Assembly: GCA_951230915.1 (NCBI GenBank)
Contig: OX579639.1
Location: forward strand, 23,064,001 to 23,128,000
Direction: 5' to 3'
Source: Antitrichia curtipendula
Taxonomy: Eukaryota; Streptophyta; Bryopsida; Hypnales; Leucodontaceae
Length of the DNA: 64,000 nt
Shown here: one piece after another, positions 24,901 through 37,188 of the stretch
Position numbering within the stretch: position 1 is the stretch's first letter
How the letters are laid out: every line of letters starts with the position of its first letter
Notes under the pieces: generated by a model
Told to the model about the DNA's origin: nothing
Database searches by the model: none
The model's input: the letters and a program-made list of their open reading frames with translations, nothing else
Program-made: the position numbers and the translations under genes

Positions 24901-26881
24901 GAGCTCGGCTGGAATGGGCCCTGTTATCTCGTTGTGGTACAAATGCAGCAATGTCATATTCCTGAGCATGCCAAACTCGCGTGGAATGCTGCCCGTGAGC
25001 TTGTTCGTGGACAGAAACATGTAATGCAAGCTACTTAAACTTCCAAGCTCAGGTGGAATGCCCCCAGTGAAATTATTGTCCCGTATATCAAATATCTGAA
25101 GGTTCTTGAGTTTGCCCATCTCCTTCGGAATCGTTCCCCCGAGACTGGAGTTGCTGTGACCCTGCTTGTTGAGGAGGATTCTTTTGAGCGAGGTCGCGTT
25201 TCCAAGAGATGGTGGTAACGAGCCGCTGAAGTAGTTGAATTGCATCCATACATCAGTAATGTTTGGTAGCTTCGACAACGCTTCCAGATCTGCCTCAATC
25301 AAACATTTAAATAACGAATGTCAATCAGCTAATTAAAATTCTCAAAAGTGTCACTAGCGGGTTTGTCACGATCCGGATCCCGTCAATTACTGCAAAAAAA
25401 TTCTTTTAGTGTCCTCAGATTTGGTAATGAAAAATGCTGCTGCTTAAGCATTGAATGGCGGGACTTGGATAGTTAACTGGCCAAATGTCTTGCCTGAAAA
25501 GCAATTCAGCAGAGGCATAAACATCCACGTTGCACACTTCAAATTTTCATCGATGCTCTGGAAGGTGAATTTCTGTTAGTTCAGTTGATCCTTGCCAGAG
25601 TCCAGCCTAATGGAAAATGACGCATCATGACGACATCGAGTTTGAAGACTTTCTCGCAATCTACTTCAACCGAGCCTCGTCCGTACTTTTCTAGAAATTG
25701 AAAGTCTTGAGGACGTACCAAAATTGTATGTTTTTGAATAGGTTATTATCCACATGCCGCTAAAAATCGACCACATTCTCTTGTTTTTTTCGGAGTTAAC
25801 AATTCACATCAGAAATTGCTATCCCCTGGATACTTCTCATCCGAATTTATATGCTAAATCACATATTGCAAGCCTCATAACTTTCTTGGTGGTGAATGTT
25901 CAGCGGTAAATATTCGTAGATTCAGATTCTAATCTCAGACCCACAATTTGGACTTTGACTGGAGGAGAAAAATACAAGATCGAATTCTTTCCCGTAAGAA
26001 CTTTGCAAGCGCGAGTACACATTGCAAGCCTCATAAATTTGTTGGCAACGAGCGGCCAGTCGAGGACATACACTTAACCACTCTCTAATCTGAAAAAAAA
26101 AATTGACTGGACGGAAAGAATAACAATACGATCGAACTCATTCTCTACAGGCAAAGTCCACGATATACAAAGTTTACGATTATGGTAATTCCAGGGAAGT
26201 TCCGGGAATAGTTTGAGGGAAGAAAAAAAATAGCAAAGATGCACCTGCGGTGATGTCGCCAGTGAAATTGTTGTCATTGACATAGAGGCCGGTAAGATTT
26301 GGATTCTCAAAGAGCTCGTGTGGAATGCGCCCGGACAAACGATTTTTTCCGACATCGAATATGTATATGCTAGTAGAGGCCGCTAACGAGGTAGGAATTT
26401 CTCCCTCGAGCTCGTTAAAGGCGAGGAACACGTCCCCCAGCACCTTCAGGTTGCCGAGGTCAGCTGGAATGGTGCCTGATAGAGAATTATGGTCGAGATA
26501 CAGAAGCACAAGGCGCGAGCAGTTACCGAGCTCCCGGGGAATGCTGCCATGAAAATAATTTGCTGATAGGGAGAGCTCCTCCAGATGCTGTAACCTTCCC
26601 AAACTTGAAGAAATTGTACCTTCAAGTCCCTGCGATGTCAAGTTGACAGTGCGCACAAAGCTTTGTGCAGTGCAACTGATTCCCGTCCAATTGCAAGGTG
26701 TCGTGTCCAACTCGTTCCAATCTTCAAGAACGCCTGAGCCATCAGCTGACACCACAGCATCCTCGGATGCTATACCGCCTTTGAATTCCAGCAACGCCTG
26801 TCCATCCGGTGTCACTGCGGTGGACGCGATCACTTGCAGCGCAAGCAGAAAAGGAAAGACCAGGGCCCTCGCAAGATGCAT
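21975..26881 (-). CDS. Leucine-rich-repeat receptor-like protein kinase, 3 exons
   Basis: A cell-surface receptor kinase that would bind an extracellular ligand and phosphorylate cytosolic partners. Exons in transcript order: 26881-26245, 25289-22758 and 22342-21975. They join in phase through GT-AG introns of 955 and 415 bp into 1178 residues. A signal peptide (about 1-22) is followed by an LRRNT region ending CNWTGISC. About 28-29 plant-type LRRs (NxLxGxIP) follow; one repeat is irregular, with inserted KQGHSNSS. A transmembrane helix lies at about 822-844. The kinase has the glycine loop GKGGHG (887-892), lysine in VVKK (908), HRDIKASN (1005-), DFG (1025-1027), and APE restored exactly across the second splice. 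These features indicate an active RD kinase. Ectodomain and kinase resemble the large CLV1/PEPR-like group (subfamily XI) in seed-free plants, but I do not identify the ortholog or ligand. The tail ends in ASIG, possibly shortened by a frameshift. The gene is convergent with UGT80. Confidence 0.92.
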
Positions 26882-28985
26882 GTTTGCTTTTACGGGCTAA
26901 TTTGAAGGATGAATCTCCAAGAAACAGAGCTTCGGAGCTGATTCTCTTCTTCTCGTGACAGTTTGTTTAACAACAGCTGTTGGATTCATTTTCTAAACAC
27001 ATGATACTACTGCTAAAACCTTAAGTACTTCAGTGCACTCTCAAATTTCATTTCTAAGTCCGAAATTTTTGCAGGCCTAATCAGAAGAACCTCTTCCACC
27101 GCCGGATTCAGAAACAGTATTTTTCACTAATTAATCTCTCTCAATTCAAACATTAGATCCTCATCGCAGCGGCTGACCGTGACATCCGTGACATCCGTGA
27201 CATCCGTGACACTTACTAGCACCGAATCCGACCTGAAAATATCGCGCTACAAATCCGCTGTACTTAACGATAACTTCCAAGTAATCTTCAAGATCATAAA
27301 GATGGACGGAGCTTGATTCCAATCTTCCATACAGCAACGGAAGCACACACTCTCACGAATTTCGACAACAGAAATCACGACAATCCATCCCCCTACCTAC
27401 CTTGGCTTGCATTTGAAAAAATATCTCAATTCTGTCATTCCCGTCCTTGGCACAAATATTTCTGCCGCTTGAAGGAACGCCAGCTACAAATTCTCTCGTG
27501 CTATCTCCCAAAACAAGTGCACTCAATTTGACTGTCCGGAGCACAGCCAAGCCGTTGCAGAGTGTTACATTCAAATTAAATCTGCGATCGACTGAGATTT
27601 CCTACGGCCAGAACAAAATTCGACTTCCAATAACTTGGATGAATACAAGTGCTGACGAAGTGAGAAAAGAGCATAGCTGTGACAGTGACGGGCGGGACGG
27701 CCCGGTAGGCGAGCGAGCTGCTGTGACATTCGATACTGCTCAGAGTTCGAGGGCTTCCTTCTTGGACGTTCGATAACGTACAGTACAGTACAGTGACCGA
27801 CCACAACATCACTCAGTCCCTTCTAGAATGCCTCGAAAAACTTGCCCTACAAAATTTGGATAAAAAGGGAGGAGCGATGTTTTTGTGCTCAGAAACAATG
27901 TTCAGGGAGAACCACCGGTATGTTCATTGTTAGCCAGTGGAATTGGGAAAAAAAAGTTTGTAATTTGAAAACATAGGAAAAAATCAGTGAAAATATCTAT
28001 AATATTTTATATTTTAGAGGAAAAAACAGATTTTGTACTTCAAAAATTGGTTTAAAAGGAGAATTAAAGAAAAAGTGTTGGTAAAACTCACCTAAAATGC
28101 TTGCTTGCAAATGTGTTGAGAGATACTATTAGACAATGTAAGTGATTCATGTAGGTGGGAAACATGGATTGTCTTGGGCAAATGAGGTATGTACATCCAT
28201 AATTAACATTGTCCAAAATGTAACACTTAGATTTGGACCCAAAAGTGTCACAAAAATCAAGATATTGATTAATACACAAGATGTATACAATCAAAACATG
28301 AGAGTCTGTGAGAGCCTAGTGTTGGGTTTAGGTACACCTGGAGACCATTTTTTGAAAATTCTTAACTTATTTATAAGGTGTCCACAAAATGCATGCTAAA
28401 GTGTGTTGGAACCCTCTGTCAATGGTCAATAAGATTCAATAAAAAAATGATTTATGTATACTAGCAATGGTAATTATTATGTTATGTTGTAATTAGTGAC
28501 GATTATAGGTGCATATACCTTAATATGTCTAAGTTGGTTGTAGCACGATGATCTCTTGGTCTTTTTATTAACCTTTAAGAGTTCCAACATTCATATCATA
28601 GATGATGAATAGAGTACCTTCAAGCCCATGTCTCATCCGAATAGGCTTTCATTGATGTGAGGAAAATTATTGAGATAAATATATTTGTACAAAGGTATGA
28701 GCAAAAATGTGCAAAGATCCCTTTTAAAAAGAACTAGACACTAAAGGGTTAAGGTAGCATTACTCATTGCCGAGTGTATTCTCATACCAAGTATACTAAG
28801 ATAAATCTAGAGAATAAGTAAATTGCTTACTCGTCAATATAAAAGGGATATCCAAATAGTCATAAAAACCATTTCCTCTCTTTGGTTCCTAGTTTGTTCT
28901 TAATCCTAAATTGCATCTAAATTTTTATTCAGCTTAAATTTTTGGGGAATGATAAATTGACAATAAGGCATATCTAATATCATTT
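26882..28985. other. Upstream region of the receptor kinase and intergenic DNA
   Basis: The 900 bases upstream of the kinase start are the likely promoter and leader, but I cannot place a TATA box confidently. A four-unit 9-bp repeat lies inside, and gtacagtacagtac occurs near 27779. From about 28000 the DNA is AT-rich repeat material; 28130-28340 has a diverged inverted copy at 34080-34270. A terminus-like CACTAAAGGGTTAA occurs at about 28740 without an identified partner. Confidence 0.4.
27179..27214. repeat. Short tandem repeat, 9-bp unit gtgacatcc
   Basis: Three exact units and a diverging fourth lie in a row upstream of the receptor kinase start. The reading frame that crosses them gives a CHG tripeptide repeat on the minus strand, which is a by-product of the repeat and not a protein. 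Confidence 0.85.
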
Positions 28986-29217
28986 TATCCTTGAAAGGCC
29001 CACGAGGGCCCTCTATACAACTTGTATTTAACCATATAACTCTTTGATTGTGGTTCAATAGATGAATTGTGATACATTGTTATTTACATCCTATCCTCAT
29101 CATTAATTCACTTTGTATTGAAAAATATTTGGTCAATGATTTTCTGGTCAAATACCACCAAATTTACAGTATATTAGTATACAACCACACAAGGCTTTTA
29201 GGCCTTCCAAGGGTTAA
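28986..29217. repeat. Dispersed repeat, copy 1 (direct copy at 31100-31330)
   Basis: It shares long matching stretches with 31100-31330 in the same orientation, for example gatgaattgtgatacattgt and aaataccaccaaattYacag, with indels between. Both end in caaggg(t/c)taa. It is an old transposon-like repeat with no coding sequence. Confidence 0.65.
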
Positions 29218-29359
29218 TAAGGTAGTTTGTTCATAAAAGTGACTATTTAAGCCTACCCAACTCATCATTGACAATAGTAGACATTTCAAGCAGCATGTCA
29301 GACCTTCCTAGATAGGGGTCACATTTAGAACATGGTCACTTTTAGAGCAAACTACCTTA
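29218..29359. mobile_element. TA-flanked AGGTAG-type MITE, 138 bp
   Basis: The element (29220-29357) starts AGGTAGTTTGTTCATAAAAG. The reverse complement of its end starts AGGTAGTTTGCTCTAAAAGT, so the inverted repeat covers about 24 bases with few mismatches. TA lies on both sides. The TA target and short size suit Tc1/mariner-type (Stowaway-like) MITEs, although the terminal word differs from classical Stowaway. No coding capacity. Confidence 0.75.
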
Positions 29360-31099
29360 CATCCCTGAATTAATTCGACATTCTTTATGCTCCAAAATAA
29401 ATAAATAAAAACATGTGAATCTATTAATTCTATAAATATGTGCAAAGATACACAATGGGTAAATCCTACCGCTTCTGCAGAGTCACCTCTGCAATGTACA
29501 GCAGATGTACAGGTCTACCCAATCCTGTGACCCAGCCAACAATGCTCTCTCCCTTTTGCTAGTGGAGTCATCAATATTTTATTTATTTGAAAATTTGAAA
29601 ACTGACTGACCCGATTCAGTTCTTCTCGCATTTTACAGCTCAACTGCCAAATTCCTCAACTCAATCTGATGATTGCTCTACTTGCCCACCTTCATGATGG
29701 GACGACAAGAGGATTCCAGGTAGACGCATTTTTTTGGTTTTGGTTTTGGTTTTCATTTTGGAGTCATTTCTTCAACACTCACGTGATACTTGGTGACATC
29801 TATATGAAAACCAGGTGATACCTAGGTAAAATTTGGTTGTTGGTCCTAAAATACAGCAGTAATCTAGCTATTTTGCCCCCCCCCCCAAAAAAAAAAAAAT
29901 GAAAATCTTCTTTCCAAAAAATAGCAAACATCTTTTGGTTGTATCCACTTGGCAAAAATATCATACATAAAAAATAAATAAAAACTGGGTAGACAAGATA
30001 CTCATGCCAGCTGCACATTTTAATTGGCCACAGTGAGGAGCTTGGGAGTGGGGGTGGGGGAGTCTCAGACTGTTACCACAAAGCAAAGTGGTGTTGTAGT
30101 ACGTTACGAGCACTTGTTGGTTCACTCCCACCACCACCACCCGGTCTCCTTTTTTTCTTTAGGTCTTGTTTTTTCTGATGGTCACTTCCATCTTGTTTGC
30201 AATCTCAGGCATGTTGTCCTCACCAAAGTGCAAACAGGTTGGTAGCAGCATGGAACAAGTAAAAGCATACTAGACTCGTGGCATACACATTATTGCAGGG
30301 TTTTTTTATTTGGTGAAAGGGCGAACTTAGTGGTAAAAGAATTTGGAAATCTACTTTTGTATGGCTTTTGTCTTTAGTCTCTAGCAGGGCTCGTAGTACT
30401 GCTGAAGGAGTTCATTTTACATTGTGGGGGCTTGGGAAGAATGATGGGGAACGCAATTGATATACCAGCCGTACGTATATATGTTGGCATACATACTAAG
30501 CTTGTGTAGTACCAAGGTCTAAGAGCACTATAGATCTTATGCATGCAAGATGACTTTTACTCCGGTAATAATGGTGTGTACCCATAAAAAAAACACTTCC
30601 ACCATAGTATCGGTGGGACTTTATGTTGACGTATGGGTCAACTAATAACAATCATATTTGGATCTTCCACCAAGGACGTTCAAAATTCTATGCATGCTTC
30701 ACCACCTATGTATGTGCGTCAAAAAGGATGCACCAAAGGAATTTTAGTGAGCACTCCAAGGGGTCCGAGTCCATTGTTGATGAATGTCCCCCACCTTCCG
30801 GCTTTGTAGATGCCAGTTGTCTAGGTTGTCACTCCCTTTATCAGACTTGGTACCACTATACATCCCCTATCTTAGGTCATGTGGCGTTTTGTTGATGCTA
30901 CGCTTGTGCTTGTTGCCATGTTAAAACCAAGTCGGACAAAGGGATTCTTCTCAATCCATGGGCTTGAGCCAAGGAAGAGGCCTTTCAATTGTTGAGTGGT
31001 TGGGCCATTTTTAAGAGGTGGCCCACTATTCAAGTTTATCTTGGGAGAGTAATGGTGGGGCACTTTAAAGTGGGTCCCAAAATGTGCCTTTGACCCTAA
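29360..31099. other. Intergenic DNA, no gene seen
   Basis: It contains a homopolymer junction at about 29874-29898 (C-tract followed by A-tract). A CAGGGTTTTTTTATTT string at about 30296 looks like one end of a hAT MITE, but I find no matching right end. No protein or RNA gene is recognised. Confidence 0.4.
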
Positions 31100-31330
31100 T
31101 CTTTGAAAGGCCCTTTGGGACCCTCTATACAACCTATATTTAGCCTTATAATTCTTCAATTGTATTGCAATAGATGAATTGTGATACATTGTTATATACG
31201 TCCTATCCTCAATATTAATGAACTTTGTATTGAAAAAGATTTGGTCAATGTTTTTCTGATCAAATACCACCAAATTCACAATATACTATACAACTACAAA
31301 GGACTTTCAAGCATTTTCAAGGGCTAAAAC
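31100..31330. repeat. Dispersed repeat, copy 2 (direct copy of 28986-29217)
   Basis: Matches the earlier copy across most of its length, including the terminal caaggg(c/t)taa. The two copies are about 2.1 kb apart in the same orientation and moderately diverged. Confidence 0.65.
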
Positions 31331-31577
31331 ACCACCTTCACTCTCAGTACATCTCCCAAATCAAGTATGTACCTATCAATATGTGGAAGAAACATTAGAT
31401 GATTTTTTGGGGGTCCGGAGGGCCGTTTTGGGCTTGTTCCTAGCGCTGCTCCCCCAGAAGCAAAAGAACGTCCGCTGTTAGAAATTTAAAATTTAAAAAA
31501 ATCTTAAAAATCTTAAAATCTTAAAATCTTAAAATGGAAAAACAGGATGAATAATTTTTAAAATTTTTTTTTTGGTA

Positions 31578-31604
31578 TGACGTGGCAGTCGCTTGGCCAC
31601 GTCA
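31578..31604. promoter_or_regulatory. Palindromic pair of ACGT (G-box/ABRE-like) boxes
   Basis: TGACGTGGC and its exact reverse complement GCCACGTCA are separated by 9 bases. ACGT cores flanked this way are binding sites for plant bZIP factors. There is no adjacent gene, so this may instead be part of a repeat: TGACGTGGCAGTC also occurs at about 10142. Function is unsupported. Confidence 0.3.
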
Positions 31605-31767
31605 CGCAGCTGCTGCGATGCAGTTCCAGACAGTTCCAGAGTCTGGGAACCCTCGGGAACTCGCAGCCCTCCACAGGGGCTGAATAACATGTAATGTAGT
31701 TTTTCAACCCAAATTTGTTCCTTCATAACTTTTGCATACGGTATCCAAATGTCATATTCTTTGTTGC

Positions 31768-31939
31768 GTTGGAACCAGGGCTTCTTTTTTCTGCAACGCA
31801 GATGAACAATGGAGCCCTTGCGTGCCCTCTCCATTTGCTGGTGAATATTTGGAGGGAGCTAGGCGCAGTGGAGGAAATGTGTCAAAGGAAGTTGGAATCT
31901 GGCGACATATCGCCCAGAAAAAAAAGCCCTGGTTGGAAC
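31768..31939. mobile_element. hAT-type MITE with perfect 8-bp target duplication
   Basis: The 156-bp element (31776-31931) begins CAGGGCTTCTTTTTTCTG and ends CAGAAAAAAAAGCCCTG. It is flanked by the identical octamer GTTGGAAC (31768-31775 and 31932-31939). A related sequence without the element is present at about 32484, reading gtgcgttggaaactcctttc, so a paralogous empty site sits in the same window. The interior is non-coding. Confidence 0.9.
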
Positions 31940-32754
31940 CTCCTTTCACTTGCCAACAAGAAAATATGAAAATTTGACAAGTCTAACAATAGTAATTAGG
32001 TAAGTAGGCCCACAGTAGCAAAAAACGTAGCAAAAAACGTGGCGGTTTGGGGGGCATTCTCGTTAGTTTTGAGCAAACTCCAAGAAGATCCAAAAGGGTC
32101 TTGGGCTGGTTACAAGGCTGGCGTTCTTTTCTCCTGAGCATCACAATTATAGGTTGCTGTCACGCCTACTCCAGTCAGGTGCAGTAGTCATCCCCTCTGG
32201 CCAGCACAGTGATGGACAAGGAGAGCTGATGGAAACCAACTTGATGAAAAGCCTCAAAATAATGCACTGTGGTTCCTTCCCACACCCCTTGTGAGGGACC
32301 TTGTGTGCAGTGATAACCCCTAAGGTAGGCACCCTCAAAATGGCACCTGACCTTAAAGCGCCATCTACAGGTTGTGTACATTTCCAAAATCAGTTATGTA
32401 CCTATTTGGATGGAGCGCTTTCAGAAACAAACTTTGACCCTTAATAACTTTTGCATATGATGTCCAAATGCCACGTTCTCTGGTGCGTTGGAAACTCCTT
32501 TCACTTGCCAACAAGGATGTATGAAAATTTGACCAATCTAATAGTATTAACTAGGCTCAGTAGCAAAAAGTGGCGGTTTTGGGTGTACCCACCTTAATGC
32601 TAATAAGACTGAGTGGGATTGGGGTTCCAAATTTGTGCATGAAATATTTTCAATTTAGAACGTCAACATACATCATCCTCAGTACCTTCACCAACTCTCA
32701 CTGCTGGAGAAAGAGAGGCATGCAAAGAGGGGCATAACTTAGAGACGGTGCATA

Positions 32755-33343
32755 TAAGGTAGGTGGCTCAGAAAACGACCCTTTAAAGGATTTGGGGGCC
32801 TTTTTTAATGTGTTTCAGATGCCTGAGGATAATTTCCCCTTATGTTTCACTTGAAGAAAAATTGATGCAGTATCCAACACAAGTGGTTTCATATTTTTGG
32901 GAGCATTTATGAATTACTTATGAATTTTCAAAGAATTCTGCCATAGGCACCTATTTGTGATCCTAGACCTTGCGAAACTCACATATGTGCAGCCTGAAAA
33001 AAGGTATGGCTTGATCCAAAACAAACATTGTGGTATTCAAAAAGTTGTACACAAGGTTCCTGAATGTGACTCTTACTAAACTTAAACGGACCCTGGCTAC
33101 ATTTTTTTAACATTTGTAAGAAGGCCACTGGGCAATGAATTCCCATTTAGAAAAATTAAGTAGACACACCCTGGCTTTGAAATGGACCCTCCCTAGTTCT
33201 TATTCCATCCATTGACAACCCTTAATTATGCAACACCATGCACTGAGAGAAGTTGACAATCCATTTTAGAACCATTTACTCTCTATTTCAGAGCTCCCTA
33301 CAGGGTTGTTTGAAGAAGGTTGCTTTTTGAGCCACCTACCTTA
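32755..33343. mobile_element. TA-flanked AGGTAG-type element, 585 bp
   Basis: It starts AGGTAGGTGGCTCAGAAAAC (32757). The reverse complement of its end starts AGGTAGGTGGCTCAAAAAGC (to 33341). TA flanks both sides. The 15-bp terminal match is exact. The interior is non-coding. Confidence 0.75.
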
Positions 33344-34619
33344 AGTTATGACCACTTACAGTGTATGAGAATATCGTCACCAGGGGCTAGGCAACCAAAG
33401 GTTGTGTTGGGCGGGCTCAAATCTAATTGGTCCTCACCATCTGCCAGCATCTCCCAGCTTACACTTTTTTAATTAATAAAATCCTGAAAATCTGACGAGC
33501 ATTCTTTGTACATTATAATTTCTCTAAATAGTCCGGTTTGACACATTACAATAGAGGTTATTACATTAGGGAGATCACTTGCATTCGTGACGTTTGTATG
33601 CGGCCTAAACCGGGACCGCCAATCAATATTATTTTAGAGAGTGATGCTTGGTACAAGTTCTACTCTATTCAAGGCTCAAGTTCCTCAAGATCACTGTAAT
33701 GTGCTTGTTCAATTGGGCGTGACAAGGTTGACCATGAGAAACAAGCAAGGATCATGAAAATGTTTTGAAATGAAGGCTCAACTAAGAACTGAATGGTCTC
33801 TCTGAATCCTAGTGAGTCTGGGTTGATTTTGAGTGGGTCCGATTGCTTGAATTATGTAGAATGAAGCATGGACGGGGAAGAAGAAAAGTGGAATTGGCCG
33901 CTCACATGCCGGGGTAGGTTGCTTGGCTGAGCAAGATGACAAGAAGAGATCCAAAAAAAGGGATGTACACATGTAATTGTCATTAATTCCAACTAAGCAC
34001 AATTACATTTATTAAACATAATATATTATATATTTTTAGTAGATGGTATTGGCAAAATTGTAGTGTATTCAAAAACAACACTAGGCTTTTATAGACTCTC
34101 ATATTTTGATTGTCTACATCTTGTATACTAAATATCTATTTTTTATGATTCATTTTGGTCCAAATTTAGGTGTAGCATTTTGGATAGTGTTGATTGTGGA
34201 CAACCAAGGGCATGTTCATTTTCCTTCATTGTGCTTAGAAAAACAGCTTGGTCTTTTCTATCAAAGTGTGTTGGAGTCAAGAGTAGGATTAGGAGAAAGT
34301 ACCAAATTCCACACTCCAAGAAATTCCTCAAATCCCATCCTTCTACAAATCTTTTTCTATCATAGTAAAAATGAAATGTCAAGCAACTAGGTGAGTGGTG
34401 GAAAGTTACATATGATTGATGTAGGATGACCAAATTGAGAAGCCTTGGTGAATGGAGAAATGAAAAGTATCATTATATTTGGTTTGGGGAGTTGCTTGAA
34501 TACATTTGTGGTGGTTGGTGTTGGAAATTCTGTCATTGGGATGTTGTTGACTACTTTACAAAAGAAGATGTTTAATCCACAGATCAATGTGTAGTGTACT
34601 TCTTCAACTCTCTGAGTAG
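33344..34619. other. Intergenic DNA with an inverted copy of the 28.1-kb repeat
   Basis: Positions 34080-34270 are a diverged reverse-complement copy of 28130-28340. The shared words include gaYtgtMtacatcttgt and aacactaggct. No gene is recognised; short frames here are not conserved proteins. Confidence 0.45.
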
Positions 34620-35572
34620 TTAACCCCTAAAGGACCAAACACCGTTTTTTGACAACATAGTGTTTTTGGGCAGCTCACCACGAATGGAATTTTTGTTTTT
34701 TTTCTTTGAAATTTTCAGACAAGATGTGCCCAAGGAGTAGCTTTAGGGCCCAACAATTTTCATAACTTTTGACCACATGGTTAAAAAGTTATGGTATGAT
34801 ATGTAGTTTTCATTGTTCGGCGGGCAGCCCGGGCAGCAAAAAAAACTTCTTTAAAAATCAATTTCTAGAGAAATAAAAATTTGAAATTGGTTCTCTAGAT
34901 TTATGTGCACAAGAAAAGCTTTGATTCATTCCACTTTGATTTATGAGATGAAAGTTATGAGGAATTTTAGTTGTGGGTAGTTTGTGGGTAGTTATGGAAT
35001 CTCTACTCTAAAATAAACTTTGAAGTCCTTTATTTAACTCAATTTTCAATATTTTTGGAAAAAAATATAAACACAAGGTGTAGATTGTTTATTACAACAT
35101 TACAATCGTTTGGATTGGCATTTTTCAATTCCATAATTAAATCCTTAACAATTTAGTATTTTGAATCATTTTCTACTTCTTTGTACTTACTATTTTTTTC
35201 CTATATGTTGTACAATTCCAAATGATCTGAAATTTTTCAAGCATGTAGCTAACTTTATTTGAAGAATGAATCCAAAGAGTTACCACCATTTTGGACATTT
35301 TTTCATACAAATGTGACCATGTGAAGTGCAGCTGCCCGGTTTTTCGCAGGGACAAAAAAAGGGGTTTTGTCACTTCAAATGCTAATTTCTTGCAATTTAC
35401 ACTGTAGAAATTTCTGAAATTTTTTCCACATCTTCTCAAACTAGTTTACTACAAGATCCTATGGTTACATGTGTCCAAAAAAGTTTTTTTTCCAAAATTT
35501 GGTACTTGTACTAGAAATGGCAGTTTGGGAGCGTTTTTTGTGAAAACATAGTCAAAAACCTTTAGGGATTAA
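34620..35572. mobile_element. TTAA-flanked element, CCCTAAAGG family (copy B)
   Basis: The element (34624-35568, 945 bp) reads TTAA-CCCCTAAAGGACC at the left and CCTTTAGGGA-TTAA at the right, so both ends are TTAA-N-CCCTAAAGG. It is a homologue of 52706-53609 (inverted) and 46893-47795 (same orientation, interrupted). No long frame survives, so it is non-autonomous. The TTAA target and CCC-type ends suggest piggyBac ancestry. Confidence 0.68.
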
Positions 35573-35816
35573 ATAAAAAATTGTGATCTTGATACAATGA
35601 TTTATTTGACACTTTAGTTAGAAACCTTAATCTTTTAAGCATCAATTAAGTATAGTTTTGTGATTAGCTTGAACAATTGCCTATATTGCATTCAAAACTT
35701 CATATTCAAGGATTAACTATTTCAATGGCTTTAGTTGTACAAAGTGAGTTATATCCCAAGAACTTAACAATAAAGATAACCACATCTAAACTCATCCAAA
35801 TGAGAGGTTACTATTG

Positions 35817-36260
35817 TAAGGTAGCCGACCTCATTCCGACCATTTAAGCAATTTATTGCATTTTCAGTATGCATTTGGTGAGGGAAAAAATCCCCCACTT
35901 GTAGAGAAATAAGTTTGAAGAGGGTTTCAGAATTTTTTCCCTTTTTTCCCTCAAAAACAAAATAATTATGAATTTTTTTTTGGAAAGAATATGTTCAACC
36001 CATTCTTGTTATATAGGGCATTGCATTTCCAACCATAGGCTAATTACAAAATTGACCATGCTTCAAAGTAGGTGATAATTGTGGCTTCCAATGTACATCT
36101 TGTGATCATTGTATGCTTTCAATGTACACCTCTTTGACATTTGTGCTGCTTGAACTGTCACCTAACCACGTGAGCTGTCACCATAAACCACAACTGATCG
36201 GAAACAAAGTAGTCTAACTAACAAAAAGAGGTAGTGGTCGGAAAGAGTTTGGCTATCTTA
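35817..36260. mobile_element. TA-flanked AGGTAG-type element, 440 bp
   Basis: It starts AGGTAGCCGACCTCATTCCG (35819). The reverse complement of its end starts AGATAGCCAAACTCTTTCCG (to 36258). TA lies on both sides. Matches continue to CCGACC in both arms. Non-coding. Confidence 0.65.
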
Positions 36261-37188
36261 AGTTATTATATATTTTCTTGAATCTTGTTGACAAGTAAAG
36301 AAGATTGTAAATTCTCTTTTTAACATATATTTTTTGAATTTAATAAGAATTTTCAAATTATCAATTATTGACCCTAGATCTAAATTGTTCCCAGAATGTA
36401 CATTTTGAGCTAAGAATCAAAATGTATCAGCTTCAATGAAATGGTTTGAAATCACTAAGGTGTTTACATTTTTTTTTATATCATTCTATTGTATGTGAAG
36501 GTTGGCTTCAGGCCTGGCTTTGGCACTCCAATGACTGAAATTGAATTACCACATAAGATTTTCAGGGGTCCATGTCACTTCAAACCATTCACAAGATGAC
36601 ATATGCCATTTTTTTTACAAAAATGACTTAATGTATGTCAATTTGACCTTCATGTAGAATACTTTTGCAAAGTGAAGTTATGAGGTAACTACACCTAAAA
36701 GTGCACACTACCTAAAAGCGCACACTATAGATTCTTGCCTAAAATGTACTCCCATTGTTCATGAGAGTCTATGATTGCTTTTAGGAACACCTATTTTCAG
36801 CACTTTGAAAATTTGTAGTTTATTCATATGGTGTCCAAAAATTGCATTCTAAGAGAATCTAGACCCCCCTATTCACTACCAAGAGGACCCCACAAAAAGT
36901 TTTCCAATATAATAATGGGAACCATGCTGAATTGCTTATTTGTGCAATTTTAGGTGTAATTATCCTTACTTGATCCGGCTAAAATACTCTATGATCGAAG
37001 TTTCCAAGGTAGGTTTCCATAATGTTTGTATTCATTTTCCTTAAATTACAGGTGGCAATGGCAGTACATCACACAACCTTTTGTGTGGCATTTAATTGGT
37101 GTTCTTTTGCCTCTCTGTACGCAATTCAACTGACTTTTGAATGAATTCAGATATTTGTTGCCCATACAATGCAATTCCATCAAGTGTC
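36261..37188. other. Intergenic DNA, no gene seen
   Basis: AT-rich sequence with no recognisable protein, RNA or complete transposon. Confidence 0.4.

Noticed and set aside
30294..30420. Fourth hAT MITE beginning CAGGGTTTTTTTATTT
   Set aside because: No matching right end or duplicated octamer could be found.
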